A DNA stretch of 64,000 bases from NCBI GenBank assembly GCA_029263415.1, contig JAJCXN010000012.1, positions 62,001-126,000 of the forward strand, read 5' to 3'. Position numbers and translations under genes: made by a program. Source of the DNA: Acidobacteriota bacterium. Its GTDB lineage: Bacteria; Acidobacteriota; Thermoanaerobaculia; Multivoradales; Multivoraceae. How positions within the stretch are numbered: the first letter of the stretch is position 1; each line of letters begins with the position of its first letter. A model generated the notes under the pieces. It was not told the DNA's origin. It saw only the letters and a program-made list of their open reading frames with translations, and searched no databases. Below, in pieces: positions 8,213-16,426 of this stretch.

Positions 8213-11200
8213 CTACCTCGCGAGCGCCTCCAACCGACGCTTGGCGAGAGCTTTGGTGTTTGGCGGCTCCGCCTCGATTCCCTCTTCGGCCATGACCCGG
8301 TTGTAAAAGTCGATGGCTAGCTCGCGTTGGCCGAATTCTTCCGCGATGCGCCCGAACACGATCCAGTCGTGGGGCTCCGCTTCACCTTTAGGGTGCAGGG
8401 CGAGGCTTTGGCGGATGGTCGCCAGGGCGGTCTGCGGGTCGCCTGAGAACGCGTAGACGGTGGCCAAAGTGTGGAGTTCCGCTTGCGTGGCATGAGTTGC
8501 GCGTGCTGTGCCGCGCTCCGCTAGGTCGCGCGCTTCATCGAACTGCGGATCCTCGCCGAACAGCAGCATCCAGGCGAGGTTGTTGTTGGTGCCGGTGTCG
8601 CCCGGCGACAGCTCAAGCACTCGCCGGGCTCCCTCGAGGCCGACCTCCAAGTCGCCCATCTCGAGTGCGATCGTGCTGAGGAGGGTGGCGCCCAACTCAT
8701 TGTCTGGCTCTTGCTCCATCATCTTGCGCGCTAGTGGCAATGCCGCCTTTAGTTGGTCAGCTCCGATGAGCAGCGACAGCTTAGCGGCGTTGTAGTCATA
8801 ACCGTTTACCGGGCCGCTGGCACTGCTCGCTTGCCAGGCTCGGTCAAAGGAGGTTTGTGCGCGCTCGATGTCGCCAGAATAAAGGTACGCGAGGAGCAGC
8901 GACCACTCCAATCGTCTCGAGAGTTCGGGGTCGTCTTGTTGTTGAGCAAAGGCCACGACGCGATCGTGAAGTTCCATGGCTCTTGATCCGAAACCATGGT
9001 CTGCGAGATCGGCGAACAAGCGCAAGACGAGCCATTGCTCTCCTTGATCCTGTTCGCTGATGCCCTCGGTACTGGCTTCGGGTTCTCTATCTTCGAGCCA
9101 GGTCAGCAGGCTGTTGGCATTGTCAGCCGCAGGCAGTACGTCGTTGCGCCACTCGAGCCAGGTCTTTGCTGCCTTGAGCTGACTGCGAAGGAAGAAGTCA
9201 CGCGCGACGAGGACGCTGCCGCCAGTTTCCGTGTCCCAGCTCGCCAGCTTCGCTTGGTCGCCGTCCATTGCCAGTAGAAACGCGGTCTTGCCGCCCCCTG
9301 CCGTTGAGTTCTCAAAGACCACTTTCCAACCGGTCGCGTGGTCGCCTTCGACGGTGACGTCAAAGGCCGCGAGAAACACCGCCTTGCTGGCGTCGTTGAG
9401 TGTGTCCAAGGCTTGGCCGGCCTCGGCGTAGCTTCTTACCATGCTGGTGCGGGTTGCGATCAGGCCGGCCCACAAAGCGTCATCGACGGTTTCCTTTGCC
9501 AGTGGATGGAACATGTCCACGAGTCTTTCGCGGCTGAGGTCGACTCCGAGCAGAGACTCGACCAGAGCTTCGCCCGCAATATTCTGAGCAGAGCCATCGG
9601 GCAGAGTGTCGGTGAGCTTGGCCGCGCTTTCAAGCAGTCGCGCGCGGTTGAGGTAGGCGGCCGCGTTGCCGCTAGCAGGGGCTGCGGCTCTGAGTAGTTC
9701 GCTGGCCTCATCAAAGTAGCCCTGTTGCGAGAGCTCTGCTGAGGCCCTGCCCAGAACGCTAGCCCGATCGGCTCCTGCCTTTCCGAACGATCGCAACAGG
9801 CGCATTCCGGCGGCCGAGTCCTTGTCAGCGACCGCCGCGGCAAGGGCGACGACCTGCATCACATCGCTTGAACGGAGTTCCTTCCATTCGGCCAAGACCT
9901 GCTTGTATTTGCGTTGTCGAAAGAGGTTGATCAGGTAGTTGGTTTCGGTTCCATCCGGTTCATCAGACTGCGCCTTTTCGTGGATTAGAGCGTTGGCTTC
10001 TGCGAGGTCGCCCTGGTAGCGCACACCGTCTTCGTCGTGCTCGAGCAGTACCGAGAGTTCGATTGTGTAGTCACTAGCGTCTTCGTCTTGTTGGGTAGCG
10101 ATCTCTACTGCTTTTCGTAGGCTCTCAACCGCAGCTTGGTGATCGAAACCCGGGCCGATCTGCGCAGCGGTGTCGCCGTGCTGGAGGATCCAACCTCGCG
10201 CCCAATGCGCGAGAGCGGAGTCAGGTGTCTGAGCAACAGCATCGTCTGCGGCCGCGAGCGCAGCGTCACGCAAGCCAACCGATAGCCACGCGATGGCAAG
10301 CCGCGTCAAGATTGCTGGATCTGCCGGATGCTCGGCGGCTAGGCGCTCTCGCAACGCCAGAGATTCCTTGGCCTGGCCCAACTCCATCATGACGGAGGCT
10401 TCGTCGTCGAACCAGAGAAGGATCGGATCCTGAGTGGCCAGTTCGGTGAGAACGATCGAGGCGTCTTCGAGTTGGTCAGCGGTCAATCGACGTTGGTGCA
10501 AATCGAATGTGAACTGCGCGTTGACTGTGCCGTCGTCCGCTTGATCGTAGGTAGCTTCGAAGGCGCCACCTGGTAGCTCCACTCGTTTTACCTCGGGTAG
10601 GTCCCGCAGCGCCATACCTGCGGGAGGCGTGACCACGTAGCGCACGTGGTACTCGTGCAGAGTGGGGAACTCGAAGATCGCCGGTTCGCTCGCGTCCGCT
10701 CCCGCTTCTCGCTCCTCAGCCTCATCGGCTTCTTCGCCGTCATTGAATGCAGAGTTCGGCACGAAGCCCAGAACCGTGGTCGGGTCAAGGACGGCGACCG
10801 CCTGGTTGAGGTCGGCGACAAAACGTACACTTTTCTCGACTTCAAGATCCAGACCGAGTGGTTTGCCGCGCTCATGCAACCCGTTGAGCTTCGCGCTGAC
10901 CGTCTCCACGCCGTAGGTGGAAGACGCGTAGTCGGTGAACGAATCGTCAAGATCCGAGCTGGTGTAGTCCCTCCATGCATTTCGCCGTGCGGCGGCGAAA
11001 TCGCCGGTGTATCCGGTGGTTTCTGAGGCGCTGCTGTTGCCGAAGGAGGCCATGTTGATTCGACGCACTTCCTTGACACCGTTTGCCGAAGCGCCGAGAT
11101 CGGTGACCTTCACCAGGGTCGAGGTTTCCGGATGGGCGACCAGGGCCATGCGTCCTTGGTCAGAGCTGGGCAACTCGCCGGCGGCGGAGAATTGGCTGGT

Positions 11201-12502
11201 TGGGTCGACCCAGAGTTCCCCATCATCCGCCCCTTTGCCGGCGTTCACTCGCACGATGGCATGCGTGAAGTGACCGAGCCCGGGGAAGTCCGGGTTGACG
11301 TCGAGGTCGCGCCCTGGGCGCACCAACGCGATGTCCGCAGCTATTCCTGCTTGGTCGAGCAGTCCCACCAGAATCGTAGCGAGGTCCTTGCAGTCTCCGT
11401 AGCCTCGATCGAGCACGGTTTTGGGTGTGTAGGGAATGATGGCGGACTCGCCCAGTTCGAGTCCGGTGTAACGGATTCGTTCTTGCATCCAGTCCAGCGC
11501 TTGGTTGATCTTCTCCTTGCGGCTGCCCTTGAAGCTGGTACCAGCGGCTAGCACCTTCTTGGAGCTAGCCAGGATCTCTTCGATTCGGCTCGAGTACGCG
11601 CTCGCGACGCTGTTCCAGTCTGCTGCCGTAGAGATACGCACTTGCGCCGGATTCAGGTCAACCAGGTCGGAGTAGTAGCGTTTTAGATCTCGCGCTTCGT
11701 GCGAGTAGGTGCAGCTGAGCACATGAGAACCGTCCTGCTGCGACTCTTCAATCACCGCATCAGGACCCAACCCACCGCACTCGGTGCGAACCAGCGATGT
11801 AACCGGATATCGCACCGTGACCGAGCCCTCGACGATTGGGAACCAGGAATCCAAGGCGAGTGAAAAGGAGCTGCCGGGAGCAAAGTGCGGCGCGGTCTCT
11901 TGCATCTTTACTTCTAGATCAACCACCGCGCCGATCGCAACGGCCGGCAGCGGTCCCTCAAGAACTTTACGGTCACCGTAGATGTCCTCTGAGTCTTCGG
12001 CCGTGCGTTCGAATAGCGTGTCAGCGCTCAGGCGCCGATCGTTCTCCCCACTGATGACGCGAGCGCGAACCTGGGGTCGCTCTTCATGCCAAGGAGACCA
12101 ATAGGCCGAGACGTCCGACCAGTAGTCGACGCCCTCTTGAGTGAGAAGGTGAACGACCGTACGGCGCGTCGAATGCAAGCGCCCGGCTTCGTCGATCTTG
12201 AGGGCCAGGTCCCTTGCCAGGATTACTGCTTCCGGCTCTTCGGCGTCGTCTGCTTCTCTGTCAGCCTTCTTAACAGCTGCGTGGTTGAGAAGATCCTCAG
12301 CAGCGTTCTCTCCGAACGGCAGGAGCCACGCCCTTGAGGCATCTTGACTCAAGGAAGGAGTTGCGGTCGCGACCAGCAGGAAGGCGAATGCTAGCAGCTG
12401 TCCGGGTCGGAGCAGGCACGCGGCAGTTAGCTTCGGGGATGGCGGGTGTGCTTGGCAACGGTTGCGGTGTCGCAGAGATGATCGAAAGGAATCTGAGCTC
12501 AA
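8213..12502 (-). CDS. DUF3857/transglutaminase-like protein with TPR C-terminus, secreted
   Basis: A very large protein (about 1429 residues with this start). A signal-like hydrophobic segment lies near residues 30-52 (LLAFAFLLVATATPSLSQ). A DUF3857 beta-domain follows at about 95-250, then a transglutaminase-like domain with a catalytic triad visible at C371 (GYGDCKD), H414 (HFTHAIV) and D433 (LWVDPT). The last 700 residues are helical with several TPR-like repeats near the C-terminus. The start is uncertain: no ATG lies close to the signal segment, and TTG at 12502 preceded by GGGGGAC is chosen; the open frame continues to 12916 but would overlap the divergent gene at 12684. Function is unknown; related proteins are envelope or periplasmic. 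Confidence 0.82.
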   Translation of the reverse strand: MSSDSFRSSLRHRNRCQAHPPSPKLTAACLLRPGQLLAFAFLLVATATPSLSQDASRAWLLPFGENAAEDLLNHAAVKKADREADDAEEPEAVILARDLALKIDEAGRLHSTRRTVVHLLTQEGVDYWSDVSAYWSPWHEERPQVRARVISGENDRRLSADTLFERTAEDSEDIYGDRKVLEGPLPAVAIGAVVDLEVKMQETAPHFAPGSSFSLALDSWFPIVEGSVTVRYPVTSLVRTECGGLGPDAVIEESQQDGSHVLSCTYSHEARDLKRYYSDLVDLNPAQVRISTAADWNSVASAYSSRIEEILASSKKVLAAGTSFKGSRKEKINQALDWMQERIRYTGLELGESAIIPYTPKTVLDRGYGDCKDLATILVGLLDQAGIAADIALVRPGRDLDVNPDFPGLGHFTHAIVRVNAGKGADDGELWVDPTSQFSAAGELPSSDQGRMALVAHPETSTLVKVTDLGASANGVKEVRRINMASFGNSSASETTGYTGDFAAARRNAWRDYTSSDLDDSFTDYASSTYGVETVSAKLNGLHERGKPLGLDLEVEKSVRFVADLNQAVAVLDPTTVLGFVPNSAFNDGEEADEAEEREAGADASEPAIFEFPTLHEYHVRYVVTPPAGMALRDLPEVKRVELPGGAFEATYDQADDGTVNAQFTFDLHQRRLTADQLEDASIVLTELATQDPILLWFDDEASVMMELGQAKESLALRERLAAEHPADPAILTRLAIAWLSVGLRDAALAAADDAVAQTPDSALAHWARGWILQHGDTAAQIGPGFDHQAAVESLRKAVEIATQQDEDASDYTIELSVLLEHDEDGVRYQGDLAEANALIHEKAQSDEPDGTETNYLINLFRQRKYKQVLAEWKELRSSDVMQVVALAAAVADKDSAAGMRLLRSFGKAGADRASVLGRASAELSQQGYFDEASELLRAAAPASGNAAAYLNRARLLESAAKLTDTLPDGSAQNIAGEALVESLLGVDLSRERLVDMFHPLAKETVDDALWAGLIATRTSMVRSYAEAGQALDTLNDASKAVFLAAFDVTVEGDHATGWKVVFENSTAGGGKTAFLLAMDGDQAKLASWDTETGGSVLVARDFFLRSQLKAAKTWLEWRNDVLPAADNANSLLTWLEDREPEASTEGISEQDQGEQWLVLRLFADLADHGFGSRAMELHDRVVAFAQQQDDPELSRRLEWSLLLAYLYSGDIERAQTSFDRAWQASSASGPVNGYDYNAAKLSLLIGADQLKAALPLARKMMEQEPDNELGATLLSTIALEMGDLEVGLEGARRVLELSPGDTGTNNNLAWMLLFGEDPQFDEARDLAERGTARATHATQAELHTLATVYAFSGDPQTALATIRQSLALHPKGEAEPHDWIVFGRIAEEFGQRELAIDFYNRVMAEEGIEAEPPNTKALAKRRLEALAR

Positions 12503-12683
12503 ACGAGAGTCCCCCAGGGATGACTGCAGCCAAATGATTAGAAGCGGAGTTGGGAGGCGGCAGGTGATTCGTAAGTTTAGCTGGAGTAGTTCGCGGGCCG
12601 TGGCTCCAACGGTTTTGAAATGGAGTGATGAGCCTCGAACCACCCCCTCGCCCCGGTTGGTTGGTTCCGCTAGGCTGCTCTGC

Positions 12684-13250
12684 ATGAACACAAGACTCTC
12701 CCCCGCCAACGCTTGCTGCCTGTTGCTCATTCTGTTTGCCGTGCCACAAACCGTCTGGGCCTCGACACAGCTGCCAGTCGACGACCCGCGAATCACGTTC
12801 TTTGAACGAATGAGTGGACTGTGTGACGCTGTATTCGAGGGCACCTCGAGCTTTCCGGCGGACCCGAACGATGCTTTCTTTGGCAAACGCCTGGTTGCCA
12901 AGGTCGCAGCCTGCACCGACCAGGAGGTGAGAGTGACGTTCGCGGTTGGCGAGGATCAATCGCGGACGTGGGTACTTACTCGGGGCGATCGCGGCTTAAG
13001 GCTTCAGCATGACCACCGCCACGCCGACGGCACGCCCGACGAGATCACCATGTACGGTGGTTGGGCGACTGAGAAGGGGAGTGGTCGATCACAGTCCTTC
13101 GCTGCGGACCAACATACACGCCAACTGATCCCCGCCGCTGCCACCAATGTCTGGACGCTCAGTTTCGACCCCGAAGGTCGACTGACCTACTACCTCGAAC
13201 GGAACGACAAGCCGAGATTCAAGGCCACGCTGACGCGTACCGGCTCGTGA
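12684..13250 (+). CDS. Small secreted hypothetical protein
   Basis: A 188-residue protein starting at the ATG at 12684 with a clear signal peptide (ANACCLLLILFAVPQTVWAS, cleavage near residue 27). The mature part begins FFERMSGLCDAVFEGTSSFP and ends in strand-like segments (YYLERNDKPRFKATLTR), a pattern that suggests a lipocalin-like or small beta-barrel lipid-binding fold, though this is inference. It is divergent from the DUF3857 gene, about 180 bases away. The open frame extends upstream to 12462, but the signal peptide fixes the start. Confidence 0.8.
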   Translation: MNTRLSPANACCLLLILFAVPQTVWASTQLPVDDPRITFFERMSGLCDAVFEGTSSFPADPNDAFFGKRLVAKVAACTDQEVRVTFAVGEDQSRTWVLTRGDRGLRLQHDHRHADGTPDEITMYGGWATEKGSGRSQSFAADQHTRQLIPAAATNVWTLSFDPEGRLTYYLERNDKPRFKATLTRTGS

Positions 13251-13365
13251 AAGCGACCGGCAATAGTCAGTTCGCGTGAGATCGACGACGCGGTGTTTGC
13301 GCCTCGCACGAGAGCGATGTCGACGTCTGCAGCTTGTTCAGACCCACTTGATGGCGATCCGAGCT

Positions 13366-14319
13366 CTAGGCCGAGCCTTCAGTACTTCTTGACTCCGTTT
13401 CTCGCGACTCCGTTTCTCGCGACCTCGTTTCTTGCGACCTCGTTTCTTGCGACAGAGCTTGACGCAGACGTCGCGCTTCCCCTGCCAGTCTCAGTTGCTG
13501 CGCGTTGGCGGCATCGACCCGTGCATAGTTGCTCCTCCATGAGGCGTCGTCGCTCCACTTGAAGGGAGCCTGGACGGTGGTTCGCGGGAGCCGGGCGGTC
13601 TCGAGTAGATCGAGAGCTTGGCCAACGATCGCGTGCTGCATGTCGGTGTCGTAGGGCTTGCCGCACGGATTGCCTAGCGGGAAGTCGGTGAACAGGAATC
13701 GAGCGACTGCGCATTCTTCGACGATGTCGCGGGCGGAGCCCACAACGACGGTGGCGATGCCGTTGGCTTCGAGGTGACGGGCGACCAGACTCACGGTCTG
13801 GTGGCAAACGGGTCAGAGCGGTACAAGCAGGGCAACGTCGACTGCATCGCTGCGCATGCCGGCCAGCACCTGTGGTGCATCTTGCTCGATGGTGCGGCGT
13901 TGGCTGTAGTCGGTGGGCACACCAAAGTAGCGCGGTGCCAGGGCTCCGATGCGGCAGTCTTCAGCGTGGCGTGCGAGTGCTGTAAGCGGAAGAAACGATC
14001 CGACATCGTTGGTGTGGGTGGTTTCCTTGTCCCACGCGAGGTCGTCGGTGAACAGTCGCTCGGGGAGCGTTGCACTTTCTCCCGACCACACCTGTTTGGC
14101 ACCGCGTAGCACTCCGCTAACCGGCTCTTGGCCGACGGCTGAGCTAGCCGTGGTGACCACGGAGACGCGGCTCTTGGCCAACGGCCGCCGAAGGTGTGCG
14201 AAGGGTGCGTGCTCAAAGCGGGCCCACCGGTAGGGCTTCTCATAGCCTTGCGCGATGTAGTAGTCGCGCGTGCGGTCGATGTAGCTGACGAAGCTCCGGT
14301 GGGTGATCTGTTGATTCAT
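13366..14319 (-). CDS. GrdB/PrdB-like reductase family selenoprotein (in-frame TGA read as Sec)
   Basis: Two reading frames (14319-13816 and 13812-13366) lie in the same frame, separated by one TGA at 13815-13813. Joined, they give 317 residues resembling the glycine/betaine/sarcosine/D-proline reductase selenoprotein B family: a start with YIDRTRDYYIAQGYEKPYRW, the redox site at 169-172 reading U-P-V-C then HQT, and downstream FPLGNPCGKPYD. The TGA falls exactly on the first redox position of a U-x-x-C motif. A SECIS-like hairpin follows (13784-13802). A cytoplasmic thiol/selenol redox enzyme is likely; the true substrate is unknown. The C-terminus carries a 15-bp in-frame repeat (SQETR/SRETE units). 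No selABC genes are in the window. The ATG at 14319 lacks a Shine-Dalgarno sequence. Confidence 0.8.
13391..13450. repeat. 15-bp tandem repeat, 4 copies, inside the selenoprotein gene
   Basis: Units gactccgtttctcgc (two copies) and gacctcgtttcttgc (two copies) lie head to tail. On the minus strand they encode SQETR, SQETR, SRETE, SRETE near the C-terminus. The two unit variants differ by two bases, consistent with slippage or unequal exchange after divergence. Confidence 0.95.
13784..13802 (-). promoter_or_regulatory. SECIS-like hairpin downstream of the Sec codon
   Basis: Read on the minus strand, 10 bases after the TGA there is a perfect 7-bp stem (ACCAGAC / GTCTGGT) closing a 5-base loop, CGTGA. 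Counting the inner 6 bp, this is 11 bases of spacing then a 17-base hairpin, the same geometry as the minimal SECIS of E. coli fdhF, and the loop has G in its second position followed by U. These agree with the published rules for bacterial SECIS elements (G within the first two loop bases, loop 16-37 bases from the UGA). Confidence 0.7.
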
Positions 14320-14508
14320 GGTCGGGGGAGGCGCATCCTTTGGGGCCGCTTGGCTGCCTATTGGTGTCTAGTTCTTCGAGCGGCTGTGGTGCGCAAGGGA
14401 CAGGCGCTGTGCAGACAACGATGGGCTCGGTGTCTGGCTGTTTCGAAGATCATCATACCCACCATTACTCAGCGTCCCCTTGAGGGATCGAATATCCTCC
14501 GCGCACAC

Positions 14509-14760
14509 ATGAACGCCACCCTCCTAGTCTCCTGCCCTGATCGCAAAGGTATTGTTGCGACCCTCTCACAGCTGCTGTATCACCACGGTGCCAATATCCT
14601 GGATGCCGACCAGCACACCGATGTCGATGCCGGGATGTTCTTTCAACGCATTCGTTTTGATGGCGACGATATGGATCGCGGTGCCTTTGATCTGGAACTC
14701 GTGGAGGTGGTGGATCGCTTCAGCATGAGCTGGCGACTGGTCGATGAAGACAGGCCATGA
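14509..14760 (+). CDS. purU: Formyltetrahydrofolate deformylase, N-terminal ACT part (interrupted purU)
   Basis: An 83-residue product with the N-terminal ACT regulatory domain of PurU (LLVSCPDRKGIVATLSQLLY, then GMFFQRIRF). It ends at a TGA, and the same frame continues one codon later into the catalytic domain. The two pieces together have 280 positions, the normal size for PurU (about 280-290), so one in-frame stop splits an otherwise intact gene. It is divergent from the selenoprotein gene, 189 bases away. Either a nonsense mutation, a sequencing error, or a genuinely split enzyme. Confidence 0.8.
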   Translation: MNATLLVSCPDRKGIVATLSQLLYHHGANILDADQHTDVDAGMFFQRIRFDGDDMDRGAFDLELVEVVDRFSMSWRLVDEDRP

Positions 14761-14763
14761 CGC

Positions 14764-15351
14764 GTGGCTGTCTTCGTTTCCAAAGTCGACCACTGTCTCT
14801 ACGACTTGGTGTTGCGGCAGCGTGCCGGCGAACTGCAGTGCGAGATCGCGCTGATTATTAGCAATCACGAAGCTCTGCGACCGGTTGCCGAACAGTTCGA
14901 CATCCCGTTTCATTGCTTCGAGATCAACTCAGCGACCAAGAGCGCACAGGAGCAACGTGAACTCGAACTGCTCTCAGCGAACAACATCAACCTGGTGGTG
15001 CTGGCGCGCTACATGCAGATAGTGACCGACGACTTCATCAGGCACTACAACAACCGCATCATCAATATCCATCACTCGTTTTTGCCCGCGTTCATTGGTG
15101 GCCGCCCCTACCACCAGGCCTATCGACGCGGAGTCAAACTGATCGGTGCCACCGCGCACTACGCAACACCGGACCTCGACGAAGGGCCCATCATCGAACA
15201 AGATGTTGTGCGCTGTTCTCATCGCGACTCGGTGCGGGATCTGATTCACAAGGGGCGCGATCTTGAGCGCGGCGTGCTCGGCCGAGCGGTTCGTTGGCAT
15301 CTTGAAGATCGAGTCTTGGTCTATGGCAACAAGACTGTGGTGTTTGACTGA
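14764..15351 (+). CDS. purU: Formyltetrahydrofolate deformylase, C-terminal formyltransferase-fold part (interrupted purU)
   Basis: A 195-residue piece beginning at GTG three bases after the TGA of the ACT part. It carries the whole catalytic domain: VFVSKVDHCLYDL, the LARYMQIV segment, the INIHHSFLPAF motif with the active-site histidine, and ATAHYATPDLDEGPII with the catalytic aspartate. PurU hydrolyses 10-formyl-THF to formate and THF, supplying formate for purine synthesis and balancing one-carbon pools. A weak AGACAGG lies upstream of the GTG, so re-initiation is possible. A single base change (TGA to CGA) would restore a full-length protein. Confidence 0.85.
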   Translation: MAVFVSKVDHCLYDLVLRQRAGELQCEIALIISNHEALRPVAEQFDIPFHCFEINSATKSAQEQRELELLSANNINLVVLARYMQIVTDDFIRHYNNRIINIHHSFLPAFIGGRPYHQAYRRGVKLIGATAHYATPDLDEGPIIEQDVVRCSHRDSVRDLIHKGRDLERGVLGRAVRWHLEDRVLVYGNKTVVFD

Positions 15352-15619
15352 CGGCCGCGTTTCGATCCGAGCGAGTGGCGGTTGCTGTGTTGCTACGAAT
15401 CTAGGGCGGTGGGTCACCCATGGAATGGCCGATGGTTCTTCTGTAGAGGCCAATTCCGACATCACCGGGTTCCGGGGTGCCGCACCGAAGTAGTGGGAAC
15501 CTAGTCAACGCACGAATACGCGTGACTGCCAACGCCAGACTCAGTGAGTTGACGCACGCTCTTGGAGCGGCGCAAACGCAGAGCCGTGTTGTTGCGGTGT
15601 AGCGGCTAATATTGGCCTC

Positions 15620-16144
15620 ATGGAACTCGGCGCCCCCATCAACTTGCTGCGCAAATTCTTCGAGAATGGAGATGAACGGTGGGCCGTGATCGGGGGCATT
15701 GCGCTCTTGGCGCACGGAATTGAGAGAGCCACCTTCGACTTGGACATCGTGGTGACGTCAGAAACGCAGCCCAAGCTCATCGAGTTTCTCGAAGAGCGCG
15801 GCTACGAAACGCTGTACCGCTCCACCGGGTACTCGAATCACCACCACCACGAAGTGGCCCTGGGCCGCCTAGACGTCATGTATGTCGAGCCGGCGACAGC
15901 AGAACAGATTTTTCTCGGCTGCCAGCCGAGGTCCATTGGCGACGGCTGCACCCTAGATGTACCCAAGCCAGAACACCTGGCGGCGATGAAGGTGCGCGCC
16001 ATCAAGAACGATCCTTCGCGAAAGCTGCAAGATCTTGCGGATATTCGGCAGCTTGCTAATCTCCCTGAGGCGGACCGCGGGAAGATTCGCGGGTACTTCG
16101 AGGAACTCGGTCTGGATTCGCTACTTCAGGAAATCGATCAATGA
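15620..16144 (+). CDS. AbiEii/MNT-like nucleotidyltransferase
   Basis: A 174-residue protein with a minimal nucleotidyltransferase fold: GG at 25-26, H32, the metal-binding DLD at 40-42 in an ERATFDLDIVV segment, and a third carboxylate at D85 (GRLDVMYV). The C-terminal KVRAIKNDPSRKLQDLADI helix is typical of AbiEii/AbiGii-type and DUF6036-like enzymes, many of which are toxins that modify tRNA or other targets. Its stop overlaps the start of a 68-residue ORF (ATGA), a layout usual in two-gene toxin-antitoxin modules, though the canonical AbiEi antitoxin gene is absent. A histidine run (HHHH at 74-77) is unusual. Confidence 0.82.
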   Translation: MELGAPINLLRKFFENGDERWAVIGGIALLAHGIERATFDLDIVVTSETQPKLIEFLEERGYETLYRSTGYSNHHHHEVALGRLDVMYVEPATAEQIFLGCQPRSIGDGCTLDVPKPEHLAAMKVRAIKNDPSRKLQDLADIRQLANLPEADRGKIRGYFEELGLDSLLQEIDQ

Positions 16145-16347
16145 CATCACCGCGAGAAAGACCTGCCCCATCGATCCTGCTCGGCCTTCCCCTGGCGACC
16201 CGCGAAGATGTGGTCGCACTGCGGAGATTGCGTGAACGAACGCTTGATCGGGACGAGATCGCTGGGGTCATCAAGGCGATCCCGGAGGCCAGCCCGCGAC
16301 AGCTGCGGCTTCGGCCCAATTCGATCGGCGAGCCCTTCACCCTCTAG
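16141..16347 (+). CDS. Small protein coupled to the nucleotidyltransferase gene
   Basis: A 68-residue protein whose ATG overlaps the nucleotidyltransferase stop by 4 bases. It is charged and arginine-rich (REDVVALRRLRERTLDRDE) with a predicted helix, then a proline-rich tail, and resembles no family I know. The tight coupling suggests it works with the nucleotidyltransferase, perhaps as an antitoxin or adaptor, but this is inference from position alone. Confidence 0.6.
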   Translation: MTSPRERPAPSILLGLPLATREDVVALRRLRERTLDRDEIAGVIKAIPEASPRQLRLRPNSIGEPFTL

Positions 16348-16426
16348 ACCAGCAATCGCGCACGCCGTGCTTCTTGCGTTCTGGTTGCCGCTCCAGAACT
16401 GTCCTTAGGGACGGCGTGGCGGAGTG

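Noticed and set aside
12503-12916. Upstream extension of the DUF3857 frame by 138 codons
   Set aside because: It overlaps the divergent secreted-protein gene at 12684 and would place the signal peptide in the middle of the protein.
14758-14760. TGA in purU as a second selenocysteine codon
   Set aside because: It lies in a linker with no redox motif, and no well-placed hairpin follows it.
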